Below are positions 55,072 through 64,000 of a DNA stretch of 64,000 nucleotides, piece after piece. Within the stretch, counting starts at the first letter, position 1. Every line of letters begins with the position of its first letter. The notes beneath the pieces were generated by a model that was not told the DNA's origin, made no database searches, and was given only the letters and a program-made list of their open reading frames with translations. This DNA is from Bidens hawaiensis (taxonomy: Eukaryota > Streptophyta > Magnoliopsida > Asterales > Asteraceae), in the NCBI GenBank assembly GCA_021521415.1, contig JAIQDT010000001.1, forward strand, positions 8,742,001 to 8,806,000, written 5' to 3'. The translations under genes and the position numbers were made by a program.

Positions 55072-58000
55072 ATGTCTTCCATTCATGATCTTGAGGCTAC
55101 CGCCGAGGAGTCTGACGTGTATGCCGAGAATCCGTCGTCTACTTCTGATAAGGACGATAAGAGTACTGCTGGTGAGTGCCAGTGTGCTCTTACCGTCGAC
55201 CTGTACCAGTATATTGTTAGGAAGTTCATGCTCGAGCCTTTCGAGCCTGAGTTTCCTAAGCCTCATCAGACGGTGTACGATGCCCCCAAGGGTAAGATAG
55301 GGGTGTATGCCGCATTCTTCGTCTATGGGAATCTCAGGTTCCCATTGACGAAGTTTGTGTACCGTGTTTTGGAGAGACACGGTGTACATCTGACGGAGGT
55401 ACACCCAATGGCGATCGCCAAGATTCGCCATTTTGAATGGGTGTCTCATTCTGGGCGTGGAGCCCCATGTCGACCGCCTGATGACCTTCTATTCCTGGAG
55501 GTGTATCCAGGGGTGGTATACCTTGGTCACCCGGATCAAGGGTTTGAAGATTTGTGCTACCGAGCGCAGTCTTCGGTCTTGGAAGCGGGAGTTCTTTTAC
55601 ATCTCTGCCCGTGTCGTCCCTATTGCGATGTCATTCAAGAACGGGAGAGCACTCCCCAGCCTTCACGCCTCCAACTACCAGGAGGCGGAATGGTTTGCCA
55701 AGATTTCCCGGATCCAATCCCCGGTTTACCGGTTTGCGGAGTCCGGGATGGTGATGCTCGGGATGAGCCGGGTGTGGAAAGATGCTGGGGCGGAGGCGCC
55801 ACAGATCCCCATCGTCCTCGAATACGGTTTGAACTCTATCCCTTACAGTATGCTTCATCTTCTTTGCTGATTTAAAGTTTTCTTCTAACTGTTTTTCTTT
55901 TGTTTTAAGAGGGAAACGACCTACAATCGCTCCTGCATCCGCGAGAAGCTGGTGGTCCCGCTCGGATGGGTACTCGTGCTCTTGATGAGAACGAGTTTCC
56001 CATCTTGGAGCAAACGGCGGATCGGTTTGTGGAGGTCTACCCGCCGGGCCACCCGATTCTGAGCGCCACGCGGCCAGGTAAGGAGTTATTTAACCCTCGC
56101 CCTGTCAATGCTCAAACCTCTGCTGGAATTCCTCTAATTTTGTCTTCTGATGAGGAATCCGCAGATGGTCCTTTCTTTACGCGGAAGAAGAAGGCTGCTG
56201 GCGGGAAGGGTAAGGCGAAGGTTGCCTCTACTGCCGATCAGGGGAATCGGTCAGAGTCGGAGACCGAGAGTGAAGAGGTGGCGGGGAACCCTGGTGGTGA
56301 TGAGACCATTGTTCCGGAGGTTGAGACAGCTGTCACCTCCGGGCAGCCTAGTACAACGACGGTGACCGGCGTGAAGAGGCCGGCTCCATCGGGTTCGTCC
56401 CCGCCTATTCGCACCTTCAAGCTCAAGAGGACTCGTAAGTGTAAACTTTAACTTTAACTTCATATCTTTCCGCCATTATATTTAAATATGTTTTCATGCA
56501 GGCGTGGATGCAACCGCATTCCAGGGTGGAGCGGGGAGGAGCACCTCTGGACCTATGACGGTAGGTTTGGTCAACCTACCCGAGGCGATGACCCAGGCGG
56601 CTGCGCCTGTTTCAAGTGTTGGTTCAGTTGCTCATCCCGTTGAGGCAACTGTTCCAACTGTAACATCATCCCCGCCGGCTGTCAGTGCGATCTTCACGGA
56701 ATCCTTCACTGAGCCGCCGGTGATATTTTCTGCGGGTTCTTCCGCAGCGGCGGCCACGGTTGTGAGTTCACCTCCAGTGAGTTCACCTCCGATGGTCCCT
56801 ACCGCAGCGGCTTCGACCGTGCCTCCGGCGCCGGCGACTACGTCGTCCCCGGCCGGTTCAGTAGGTATGTTCGGGGCTTCTAGCCAATCTCTGCCTCCTT
56901 CCCATCTGCCTGACCTCTTGGATGTATATCCGTTAGGTTCGGGTGATGGGTTTGGCGGCTACCGGCCTACTGTCGACCCTACAGGTACGTAGGGTTATTT
57001 TGGCCTTTTTATATATATTTTTGTTTTTTATCATCTTTTCCTAACTGCGTTTTGTTTTTGCAGTGTCGGATTCCAATGAAGTGTATGTTCCACGTTGGAA
57101 CATTCGCCGAGGAACAACCCTTCGGACGGCTGTGGACTACGTCGAGTGGGCGCGCCACGCCGCTCCAAGTGGGGCGCTGGGGGAAGCTATGTCGAGCTAC
57201 CAGGAAGGTAGGCTGACTAACGAGCTTCGAATTCTCCTTGGCCGGATGCAGCCGCGCGTCGAGCTGTTTTGTCGTGAAAATGACAAGTTAAAGGCGGCTC
57301 GTATTCAAGAAGTAGCTCAGGCGCGGGCTATCCGGGAGGAGAACAGGAGACTCTCCGCTGTTGCTGCGGAGAAGGAGAAGGCCTTCAAGGCCCTCGAGGT
57401 TGAAGTTCAGGCCCGTCTCGAGGCCCGTTCCAAGGCTGCCCAAGCTGTTAACGAACAGCTTCGGTTGGCTAAGGAAACTGCACGGAACGCAACTGAGAGG
57501 GCCACCAAGGCTGAAGCTGTTGCTGAGCCTCTACGCACTGAGAATGAGGAGCTCAAAGCCAAATTAGAGAGGCTCCAGCAGGCTCATGATGCCTTGGCCA
57601 TGGAAGATGCCAAGAAGCTCCAAGAGATCTTGGACCAAAGGGGGGTGCTTGACCACACTGAGCGTAAGCTAAAGGGCGTCGAAGAGGCTGCAGCCAAAGA
57701 TGTGTTGCTTGCCAACCTTTCAAAGAACGAAGCCAAACGCGCCCGTAATGAAGCTCAAGCTGCCCTCCAGGTGGCTCTGGTTACCAAGGAATGGCTTCTA
57801 CGAGAAGCGTTGTCGCAGGTATGCATAGCTTCATAATATCTTTACGCTTTTCTTGATACTTAGAAAAGGTTTTGACACTTGTATTTTTGTTTTGTAGGTT
57901 GTGCATCGGGTCTTCACGGACACATCTTACGACGATGCCATGAGCGCAGCCCTCAACGCTTCTCATGAGGATGGGGAAAAGGCTGGCTTCTTGCTTGGTC

Positions 58001-58227
58001 TGGGGTTTGTTGAGAAGGGCTTCCCGCCTTCCAACTTCCCTCTATATGATGTGGATACTGAAGCTGCGTATGACCAAGCAGTGAACCAGTATGCTGCCTT
58101 CCCGCATCCGGTGGTGGAGAAGGTGAATGAAGTTGCTGCTGCTGATGATGGGCTAACCATTCTCAAGACCTTCCTTGAACCGCCACAGCCAACTGATGGT
58201 GCGGGTACAAGTGGGTTTGGCGGGAGT
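55072..58227 (+). pseudogene. 'Putative gypsy type transposon' domain protein gene, five exons, one frameshift, cut by an LTR
   Basis: Exons: 55072-55847, 55910-56434, 56502-56984, 57064-57818 and 57898-58227. All introns are GT-AG and the phases agree (1, 1, 1, 0). The model gives about 956 codons. Exon 1 changes frame near 55449: frame 1 to ...IRHFEW, then frame 2 from LGVEPHVDRLM, as if one T had been inserted in CATTCTGG. The N-terminal block (FPLTKFVYRVLERHGVHLTE, then WKREFFYISARVVPIAM) is typical of PF04195-type plant proteins. The middle is Ser/Pro/Thr-rich with basic patches (TRKKKAAGGKGKAK, LKRTRK). Exon 4 is a long Ala/Glu/Lys/Arg coiled coil (about 650-840). The element at 58228 cuts the frame exactly between codons, adding seven residues and TAG at 58249-58251. 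No activity has been shown for this family. The frameshift could be real or a sequencing error. Confidence 0.8.
58223..58227. repeat. Candidate target-site duplication GGAGT (left copy only)
   Basis: Five bases directly before the LTR. The other copy would lie beyond the window after the 3' LTR. Confidence 0.4.
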
Positions 58228-58990
58228 TGTAACGCCCTGAAATTCGATTAGTAAACTAAGATCGTGAAATCATCGGAAACTATAGACTTTGGGTTCTGGA
58301 CGATAAGTTCGGAACCCATATCATTGGAAAAATCTGTTTTTATCATTTAAAATGTTTATTTCATAAAACGACATTTAAGCCTGAAAAATATTAATTTTTA
58401 TGCTTTCGAAAAATAAAATGTTTTTATTTAAAAAGATTTCAAATAATTATTCGAAAAATGATTTTATAAAAGTTTTGCTGAAAAAGTTTTAGTTTGTTTA
58501 AAAACTTATGAACTCGACTAGTCTTGACCCGTAGGTAGCCTAAACCCGAACCCGAGTCACCCGAGTATTTAAGCGGGAAATCAAGTGTTCTTGCACCACC
58601 TCTTTCATTTTCACCAACACTTTCACAAAACCCACCCAAACACTCTCATTCTAGAGAGAGAAACTAGAGAGAGAAGTCTTCAAACTTCAAATCCGAGTCC
58701 ACAAATCTGTTTGTTGTTGTTTTTGGTAAGATCTTCTTGAAAATCATACGTTTTTATCATCAAATCCGGCCCCGAATCGAGCAAAAACCCCAACTTTTGT
58801 GTAAAGTGTGTTCTTGGTCAAAAACCGTCATTTTTGGTGTCAAAATGCAAGTTTTTGTTGTTATAAATACTAGGAATCATTAGGTCTTTGAATTCCGAGC
58901 ATTTCCATGTATAAAACATCAATTTTGGTCGAAAAATCACAAAAATCGCGATTTCCCGTAGGTTTCTCCGTCACCCGGCTTGAAGGAGTC

Positions 58991-59240
58991 GAATCAGATC
59001 CTATTCGGTCGAATCAGATCCTATTCGGTCGAATCAGATCCTATTCGGTCGAATCAGATCCTATTCGGTCGAATCAGATCCTATTCGGCCGAATCGGATC
59101 CTATTCGGCCGAATCGGATCCTATTCGGTCGAATCGGATCCTATTCGGTCGAATCAGATCCTATTCGGTCGAATCAGATCCTATTCGGTCGAATCAGATC
59201 CTATTCGGTCGAATCAGATCCTATTCAGTTGAATCAGATC
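58991..59240 (+). repeat. 20-bp minisatellite in the LTR
   Basis: GAATCAGATCCTATTCGGTC is repeated about 12.5 times. Variants GAATCGGATCC and CGGCC cluster in the middle units (59071-59150), and the last units decay. It is open in more than one frame because the unit lacks stop codons. The long Ser/Asp/Pro/Ile frames here are products of the repeat. Confidence 0.95.
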
Positions 59241-59769
59241 CAGCCTCCTGTTTTTTTTTTTTTTTCAGCTTTAAAACCCAGTTTTTGCTCGAGGTCGCGT
59301 AGGCTTGTACTCTTAGACTTATAACACGTTGTTAACCTATTATGCCCTATTCTAGACTTAGAGGATCAACAAATTGGATAGCACTCGTCGCCTCTAGCAG
59401 CCTTACTAAACCAACAAGGTGAGTTCATAGCCCCTATTTAAGCTTTTCAAAACTATGGGGGTGGAAACATGGTAACTTTACACGGTTGGACAAAATCATT
59501 TATGCAAACACTCTTTAAACTATAAACCTTTGGAGTTCTACACACGTGCGGAAATCCACAAGCTTTTTGGTAATCTATAAACTTTGGAAATCTATGAACA
59601 TGGGGAAACCCATCAACTTATGGAGATCTAAGAACATTGGAAATCAATGAGTATGGGAAATTCTATGAACATTGACATCATGGGAATGGGAATCATATTC
59701 ATGTCATCATAGTCATCATGTCAGTATGGAAATCTAGAGATCAAAGCATCATGAGTTGAATTGGACGTG

Positions 59770-59970
59770 AGAGTCTATTCTACTCTCGGTAGAACTCACG
59801 ACCATGAGTGGCAATTCTATTCTCGGTGGCACTCGTAACTCATGGGATTCTATACTAGTCTCGGTGGAATCCATAACTCTTGAGGACCTATACTAGTCTC
59901 GGTAGGGACCAAGAGAACCCAGGATTCTTTGGGGAGTCTATCCTACTCTCGGTAGAACCTAGCTGAGTCC
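59770..59970 (+). repeat. CTCGGTAG/CTCGGTGG-containing imperfect repeats
   Basis: Five units of about 40-50 bp carry TCTATACTAGTCTCGGTGG-like or TCTATTCTACTCTCGGTAG-like strings. A counterpart of the GGGTACCGAGCCC repeats lies in the solo LTR at 34345-34510. Confidence 0.75.
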
Positions 59971-60787
59971 TGGATGGCAAGAGCGAGGTAGTCTTGGTTT
60001 AAGTCTTGCGTGGGTTCAAATCAAGTCTTGTGTGATCATTGGGCTTCGTCATCATTCATCATCATTCATCATCATTCATTCACCATCATCTTGGATACTA
60101 GTAACACTTGGTATCTTGGCGTTGGATTATCTAGTAAACTTAGTATGCTCTAATTCACATGTCCTTGTTTATGCTTAACTGTTATGTGCTACATGTACCG
60201 TTGGGAGACCACAAATCTTTGAGTAATCTTATCACATACGACTCTAGTGGGAGAGTAATAACCTCGCTGAGAGTCCAGGAGAACATTTCATGTTTTACTT
60301 ACTACAAAAACCTCTTTGGGAAAACCAAGAGATCTTTTCTTACAAGCCTTTTTTTTATAAAACCGGGTATTATACCCAAACATAGTAGTATAAATTGTAG
60401 GAGTGGTGGGTTAGCCGCAGGTACACCCTATATATAAACCCCTACAACCTATACTAGTATGTTTGTGTATAAACTCTTTTTCTTTAAACCTATGAATTCA
60501 CTCATCTACTTTATGTAGTTGACAGTTTGTTACATGTTTTCAGGAAATAAAGCAGCAGGAAATCCCTAGCAAGTTTAGAGGCCTTAGAGAGATGAAGGCT
60601 AGGCTAGAAGTTGTTTGGAACTTGATATTTTGTTTTAAAACAATTTGTTTCATGTTACCTGGTTGATGTAATATTTGACATTTTGGTTATGTTTATGCAT
60701 TTAGACTTTTATACTATTGTGCTCAACAATCACGACTTCGTCGCCGCGCCTCGATTTTTCCGCCATCGCGATCGGGGTGTGACAGAT

Positions 60788-60801
60788 TGGTATCAGAGCC
60801 A
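60788..60801 (+). promoter_or_regulatory. Primer-binding site, Tekay-type element
   Basis: TGGTATCAGAGCCA, three bases after the LTR end, is the standard complement of initiator methionine tRNA. Confidence 0.93.
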
Positions 60802-61085
60802 ATGGTTATAGGGAATTAGGAAACCGACCTAGACTATAACCTAGGATCCTTGACTCTAGATAGCTCATGCATCACAATCACATGCCTACACTTATATACG
60901 TGCTACGTGCTTATGTGCTGCATATTAATTGTAAACCTCTGAGTCATTCAGTCATACCAAAATCTTCGGTCATCAAGCATTCATATCTCTTGAGTCATGT
61001 CATTCTGTATTCTTGGTATAATCTATGTCCTCTATTCTTAAATCTTTGGCGTATCATTGATTCTATCTAACGCTCGTTTTTCGTC
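60802..61085 (+). other. Untranslated leader of the gypsy element
   Basis: Sequence between the primer-binding site and the gag ATG. The frame at 60867-61070 has no retrotransposon similarity and is taken as noncoding. Confidence 0.6.
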
Positions 61086-64000
61086 ATGCGTAGAATGCCT
61101 CCCAGACGTGCACCCGCTCCCATGGACTCCGCTGAGTTAGCCAACCTTATAGCCCAGCAGATCGCGGCTGTGTTACCAGGCATGGTAACAACCATCAGCC
61201 AGGGGCTGAGGCAAGAAGGAACCTCTGGGGCCAACCAAACTCCAGCTCAGAACGCAAATGAACCAGCGAATAAGCCATACAAGGACTTCATGACTACAAA
61301 ACCCACCAGCTTCAGCGGTACAGAAGGCGCCGTTGGTCTCCTCCAGTGGATCGAAAAGATGGAGGCAGCCTTTGTTATAAGCTCGTGCCCTGAGGCACTG
61401 AAGGTCACGCACGCGGCAAGCATGTTGTTTAAACGCGCGCTGACCTGGTGGAACAACGAGATAAGAACCCGTGGGCGTGAAGCTGCCCTGGCCATGACCT
61501 GGACGGAATTTGTAGCATTGGTTACCCGCGAGTTCGTACCTCGCAGTGAGGTGCAGAAACTTGAAGCTGAGTTTTGGGTGCACAAAATGAAGGGCGCTGA
61601 TCACCAAGGGTACACGGAGCGTTTTCACGAGCTCTCCCTTCTCGTACCACACCTGGTCACCCCTCCCTCCCGGGCTATTGAGCTTTACATCAATGGCCTA
61701 CCTGACACTGTTCGTGGAATCGTTATCGGGGCTGACCCATCAACCCTGCAAGCGGCGATTGAACTAGCTGCCCGACTGACCCAGGATCAGGTTAAGACTG
61801 GGGTCCTAGCCAAGGACACGGGCAAGGCCGCTGAGGGCTCATCCAAAAAGAGCAACCGCATCAAAAAGCGTAAGGCTAGCAGTTACGCGATGGTTACTCC
61901 CGCAACCCCAATCAGCTCTGTCGCTCCTGCTCCCACCCCTTCTGGAAGGCCAAAGAGGGAGTACACTGGGGTTCACCCCAAGTGCGGCACTTGCCAATTT
62001 CATCATCCTGCCGGAACCCCGTGCTGGAAATGCACGAGCTGTGGACGTTTGGGGCACCTAGCGGAACGCTGCAGATTTCAAGGTAATCAACTGGAGATAC
62101 AGAGCAGCAGTTCCCAACCCAGCAACACTCGAGGCTGTTTCGAGTGTGGAGCCACGGACCACTTCAAGAGCAGGTGTCCTCGTCTTGCAAATCTTCCACC
62201 GTCCCGAGGCCGAGCCTTTACTATTGGCGCTGCTGAAGCTCGCCAAAATCCTGACGTCATTACTGGTACGTTCATTCTCAACAATCTCTGGGTTTCTATT
62301 CTATTTGATACGGGTGCAGATAGAAGTTTTATTTCTAGCGCATTGGTCCCATTGCTTAATCTAGGAACTTCCGTCTTAGACCCCGCTTTCTCTGTTGAAT
62401 TGGCAAACGGAGAGTCTACCCAAGTGAATGAAATCGTTCGCAATTGCACGCTTACGTTTGATCAGACGCCTCTTAGCATTGACCTCATCCCTATGCAACT
62501 AGGAAGTTTCGATGTAGTTGTGGGGATGGATTGGTTGTCCAACAACCACGCGGAAGTAGTGTGTGCCGAGAAACTCATCCGCGTTCATTGTTCTTCTGGC
62601 GAGTCTATAACTATTCAAGGAGAGAGATCAGGCAGATGTCTGAAATTAATCTCCTGCTTAAAAGCCCGGCGATGCCTTCGAAAGAAGTGTCCCGCCTTCC
62701 TAGCTCATGTCTCCATCAAGGAATCAAAGGGGAAGAAGCTCTCAGATGTCCCCGTCGTGCGTGAATTTCCAGACGTTTTTCCTGAAGACTTGCCCGGACT
62801 TCCTCCTAGCCGACAAGTCGAATTCCACATCGATTTAGTTCCCGGTGCAACCCCCGTGGCAAAATCTCCGTATCGTTTGGCTCCGTCAGAAATGCAGAAA
62901 TTATCGAGCCAGCTGCAGGAACTACTGGACAAGGGTTTTATTCGCCCTAGTTCATCTCCATGGGGAGCTCCAGTCCTCTTCGTCAAAAAGAAGGACGGAT
63001 CTTTCCGGATGTGCATAGACTATCGTGAGCTTAACAAACTCACCGTCAAGAATCGGTATCCACTACCGAGGATTGACGATCTTTTCGACCAGCTGCAAGG
63101 AGCCACCTACTTTTCCAAGATCGACCTACGCTCAGGTTATCACCAAGTGCGCGTCATGGAGGACGACATCGCGAAAACCGCTTTCAGAACTCGATATGGA
63201 CACTACGAGTTCCTAGTCATGCCATTTGGTTTGACGAATGCTCCCGCGGTGTTCATGGATCTCATGAATCGCGTTTGTCGCCCATACCTGGACCAGTTTG
63301 TTATCGTCTTCATTGACGATATTCTCGTTTATTCCCGCTCTAAAGCCGACCATGAGCTTCATCTCAGGCTTATCTTGGATCTGCTGAGAAAAGAGCAACT
63401 CTACGCCAAATTCTCCAAATGCGAATTCTGGCTAAGGGAAGTTCAATTCTTAGGTCACATCATTAACAAGGAAGGCATTCATGTCGACCCTGCCAAGATT
63501 GAAGCCATCAAGAATTGGGAAGCGCCTACGACGCCGACCGAAATTCGTTCATTTCTTGGTTTGGCTGGGTACTACCGTCGGTTCATCTCGAACTTTTCAA
63601 AGATCGCGTTGCCCCTCACAATGTTAACTCAAAAAGGGGAACCGTTCATTTGGAGCCAAGAGCAGGAAGAGGCTTTCCAAACATTGAAACATAAACTCTG
63701 TCATGCTCCAATCCTGTCGCTTCCTGAGGGTAACGATGATTTTGTTGTTTATTGCGACGCCTCGAGCCAAGGTCTAGGCTGCGTCTTAATGCAACGCGGA
63801 AGGGTCATCGCTTACGCCTCGCGTCAACTCAAGAGTCATGAGAGGAATTATGTCACTCATGACTTGGAATTGGGTGCTGTGGTCTTTGCCTTAAAAATAT
63901 GGAGACACTACCTATACGGTACGAAATGTGTCATCTTCACCGACCACAAGAGCCTACAACACATCCTCAATCAAAGGGAGCTAAACATGCGACAACGTCG
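61086..64000 (+). CDS. Gag-Pol polyprotein, intact frame, 3' end outside window
   Basis: ATG at 61086 ([18 protein letters not shown]; a second in-frame ATG at 61095) starts a frame without stops to base 64000, 971 complete codons. Gag capsid spans about residues 70-230 ([20 protein letters not shown]). Two CCHC knuckles follow, [14 protein letters not shown] (residue 316) and [14 protein letters not shown] (351). The protease active site is [12 protein letters not shown] (Asp 408). RT runs from about 590 ([14 protein letters not shown]) with catalytic FIDDILVYS (first Asp at 744). RNase H begins with [14 protein letters not shown] (Asp 891) and reaches [10 protein letters not shown]. Integrase and any chromodomain lie beyond. 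Gag packages RNA, the protease matures the polyprotein, and RT/RNase H makes cDNA. All visible key residues are present. Confidence 0.93.
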   Translation, partial: MRRMPPRRAPAPMDSAELANLIAQQIAAVLPGMVTTISQGLRQEGTSGANQTPAQNANEPANKPYKDFMTTKPTSFSGTEGAVGLLQWIEKMEAAFVISSCPEALKVTHAASMLFKRALTWWNNEIRTRGREAALAMTWTEFVALVTREFVPRSEVQKLEAEFWVHKMKGADHQGYTERFHELSLLVPHLVTPPSRAIELYINGLPDTVRGIVIGADPSTLQAAIELAARLTQDQVKTGVLAKDTGKAAEGSSKKSNRIKKRKASSYAMVTPATPISSVAPAPTPSGRPKREYTGVHPKCGTCQFHHPAGTPCWKCTSCGRLGHLAERCRFQGNQLEIQSSSSQPSNTRGCFECGATDHFKSRCPRLANLPPSRGRAFTIGAAEARQNPDVITGTFILNNLWVSILFDTGADRSFISSALVPLLNLGTSVLDPAFSVELANGESTQVNEIVRNCTLTFDQTPLSIDLIPMQLGSFDVVVGMDWLSNNHAEVVCAEKLIRVHCSSGESITIQGERSGRCLKLISCLKARRCLRKKCPAFLAHVSIKESKGKKLSDVPVVREFPDVFPEDLPGLPPSRQVEFHIDLVPGATPVAKSPYRLAPSEMQKLSSQLQELLDKGFIRPSSSPWGAPVLFVKKKDGSFRMCIDYRELNKLTVKNRYPLPRIDDLFDQLQGATYFSKIDLRSGYHQVRVMEDDIAKTAFRTRYGHYEFLVMPFGLTNAPAVFMDLMNRVCRPYLDQFVIVFIDDILVYSRSKADHELHLRLILDLLRKEQLYAKFSKCEFWLREVQFLGHIINKEGIHVDPAKIEAIKNWEAPTTPTEIRSFLGLAGYYRRFISNFSKIALPLTMLTQKGEPFIWSQEQEEAFQTLKHKLCHAPILSLPEGNDDFVVYCDASSQGLGCVLMQRGRVIAYASRQLKSHERNYVTHDLELGAVVFALKIWRHYLYGTKCVIFTDHKSLQHILNQRELNMRQR

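Larger units (their letters stand above)
58228..60784 (+). repeat. 5' LTR of Tekay-type gypsy element
   Basis: Begins TGTAACGCCCTGAAATTC and ends GATCGGGGTGTGACA. Landmarks are a TATTTAAG TATA-like box (58566-58573), a 20-bp minisatellite (58991-59240), AAGGTGAGTTCATAGCCCC (59416-59434), CTCGGTAG-type repeats (59770-59970) and a TCATCAT run (60047-60085). The 3' end is fixed by the adjoining primer-binding site. Confidence 0.9.
58228..64000 (+). mobile_element. Tekay/Del-type Ty3/gypsy retrotransposon, 3' part outside window
   Basis: A complete 2557-bp 5' LTR, a primer-binding site and an unbroken gag-protease-RT-RNase H frame run to the window end. The long LTR, iMet primer site and protein order fit the chromovirus Tekay lineage. 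The chromodomain that would confirm it lies beyond the window. The absence of any stop in 972 codons implies recent insertion, after the PF04195-like gene it interrupts. Confidence 0.92.

Noticed and set aside
58907..59324. Two long overlapping plus-strand ORFs rich in Ser/Asp/Pro/Ile
   Set aside because: They exist because the 20-bp LTR minisatellite has no stop in several frames.
61173..63398. Several minus-strand ORFs of 60-160 codons
   Set aside because: They are antisense to the intact gag-pol frame, with no similarity of their own.

Overview
This window is plant nuclear DNA: AT-rich, packed with LTR retrotransposons, with Helitron-like, hAT-like, Harbinger-like and Stowaway-like elements, a SINE-like insert, spliced gene-like fragments, and no bacterial or organellar genes. 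Three things suggest a eudicot, most likely a daisy-family (Asteraceae) plant: a copia element with a long extra ORF after pol, long Tekay/Del-type gypsy LTRs starting TGTAAC and ending in ACA, and a 'putative gypsy type transposon' (PF04195-like) gene with coiled coils. The family assignment is inferred from recalled protein similarity, not from a search.

Layout. 1-4280: decayed Ty3/gypsy element (+). 4281-6670: broken acidic and coiled ORFs ending at a probable LTR. 7235-16554: decayed Ty1/copia element (-), bounded by a perfect 5-bp target duplication, containing an internal A-B-A' rearrangement and a 469-bp hAT-type insert. 16560-20100: (AT)n, an exon-like fragment and an array of TTTTACATGTAAAA palindromes interrupted by a SINE-like insert. 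20100-24340: AT-rich DNA with spliced-looking fragments on the minus strand, one resembling PP4 regulatory subunit 3. 24348-28395: Helitron-like element (-). 29048-30813: second Helitron-like unit (+) carrying a 214-bp hAT-type insert. 32855-34931: gypsy solo LTR with target duplication. 34965-47059: a 12.1-kb SIRE/Maximus-like copia element (-) with two LTRs. 47604-52229: MITEs, simple repeats, a LINE remnant and a second self-reiterated hAT-type insert. 52836-54970: tandem-repeat-rich DNA upstream of a TATA promoter. 55072-58227: five-exon PF04195-like gene. 58228-64000: Tekay-type gypsy element inserted into the last exon of that gene, with complete 5' LTR, primer-binding site and an unbroken gag-pol frame running off the window.

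How the parts relate. Nothing here forms a cellular pathway; the sequence records successive insertions. The right-hand gypsy element looks youngest, since its 972-codon frame is open. The 12-kb copia has LTRs about 92% identical (31 differences in about 402 positions, counted by eye) and many premature stops. The left gypsy and copia elements are more decayed. The most unusual signals are the A-B-A' duplication whose filler matches a Helitron-like locus 16 kb away, a short AA(C/G)TTCGC motif shared by two unrelated retrotransposon families, and two hAT-type inserts whose interiors are built almost entirely from one short motif.
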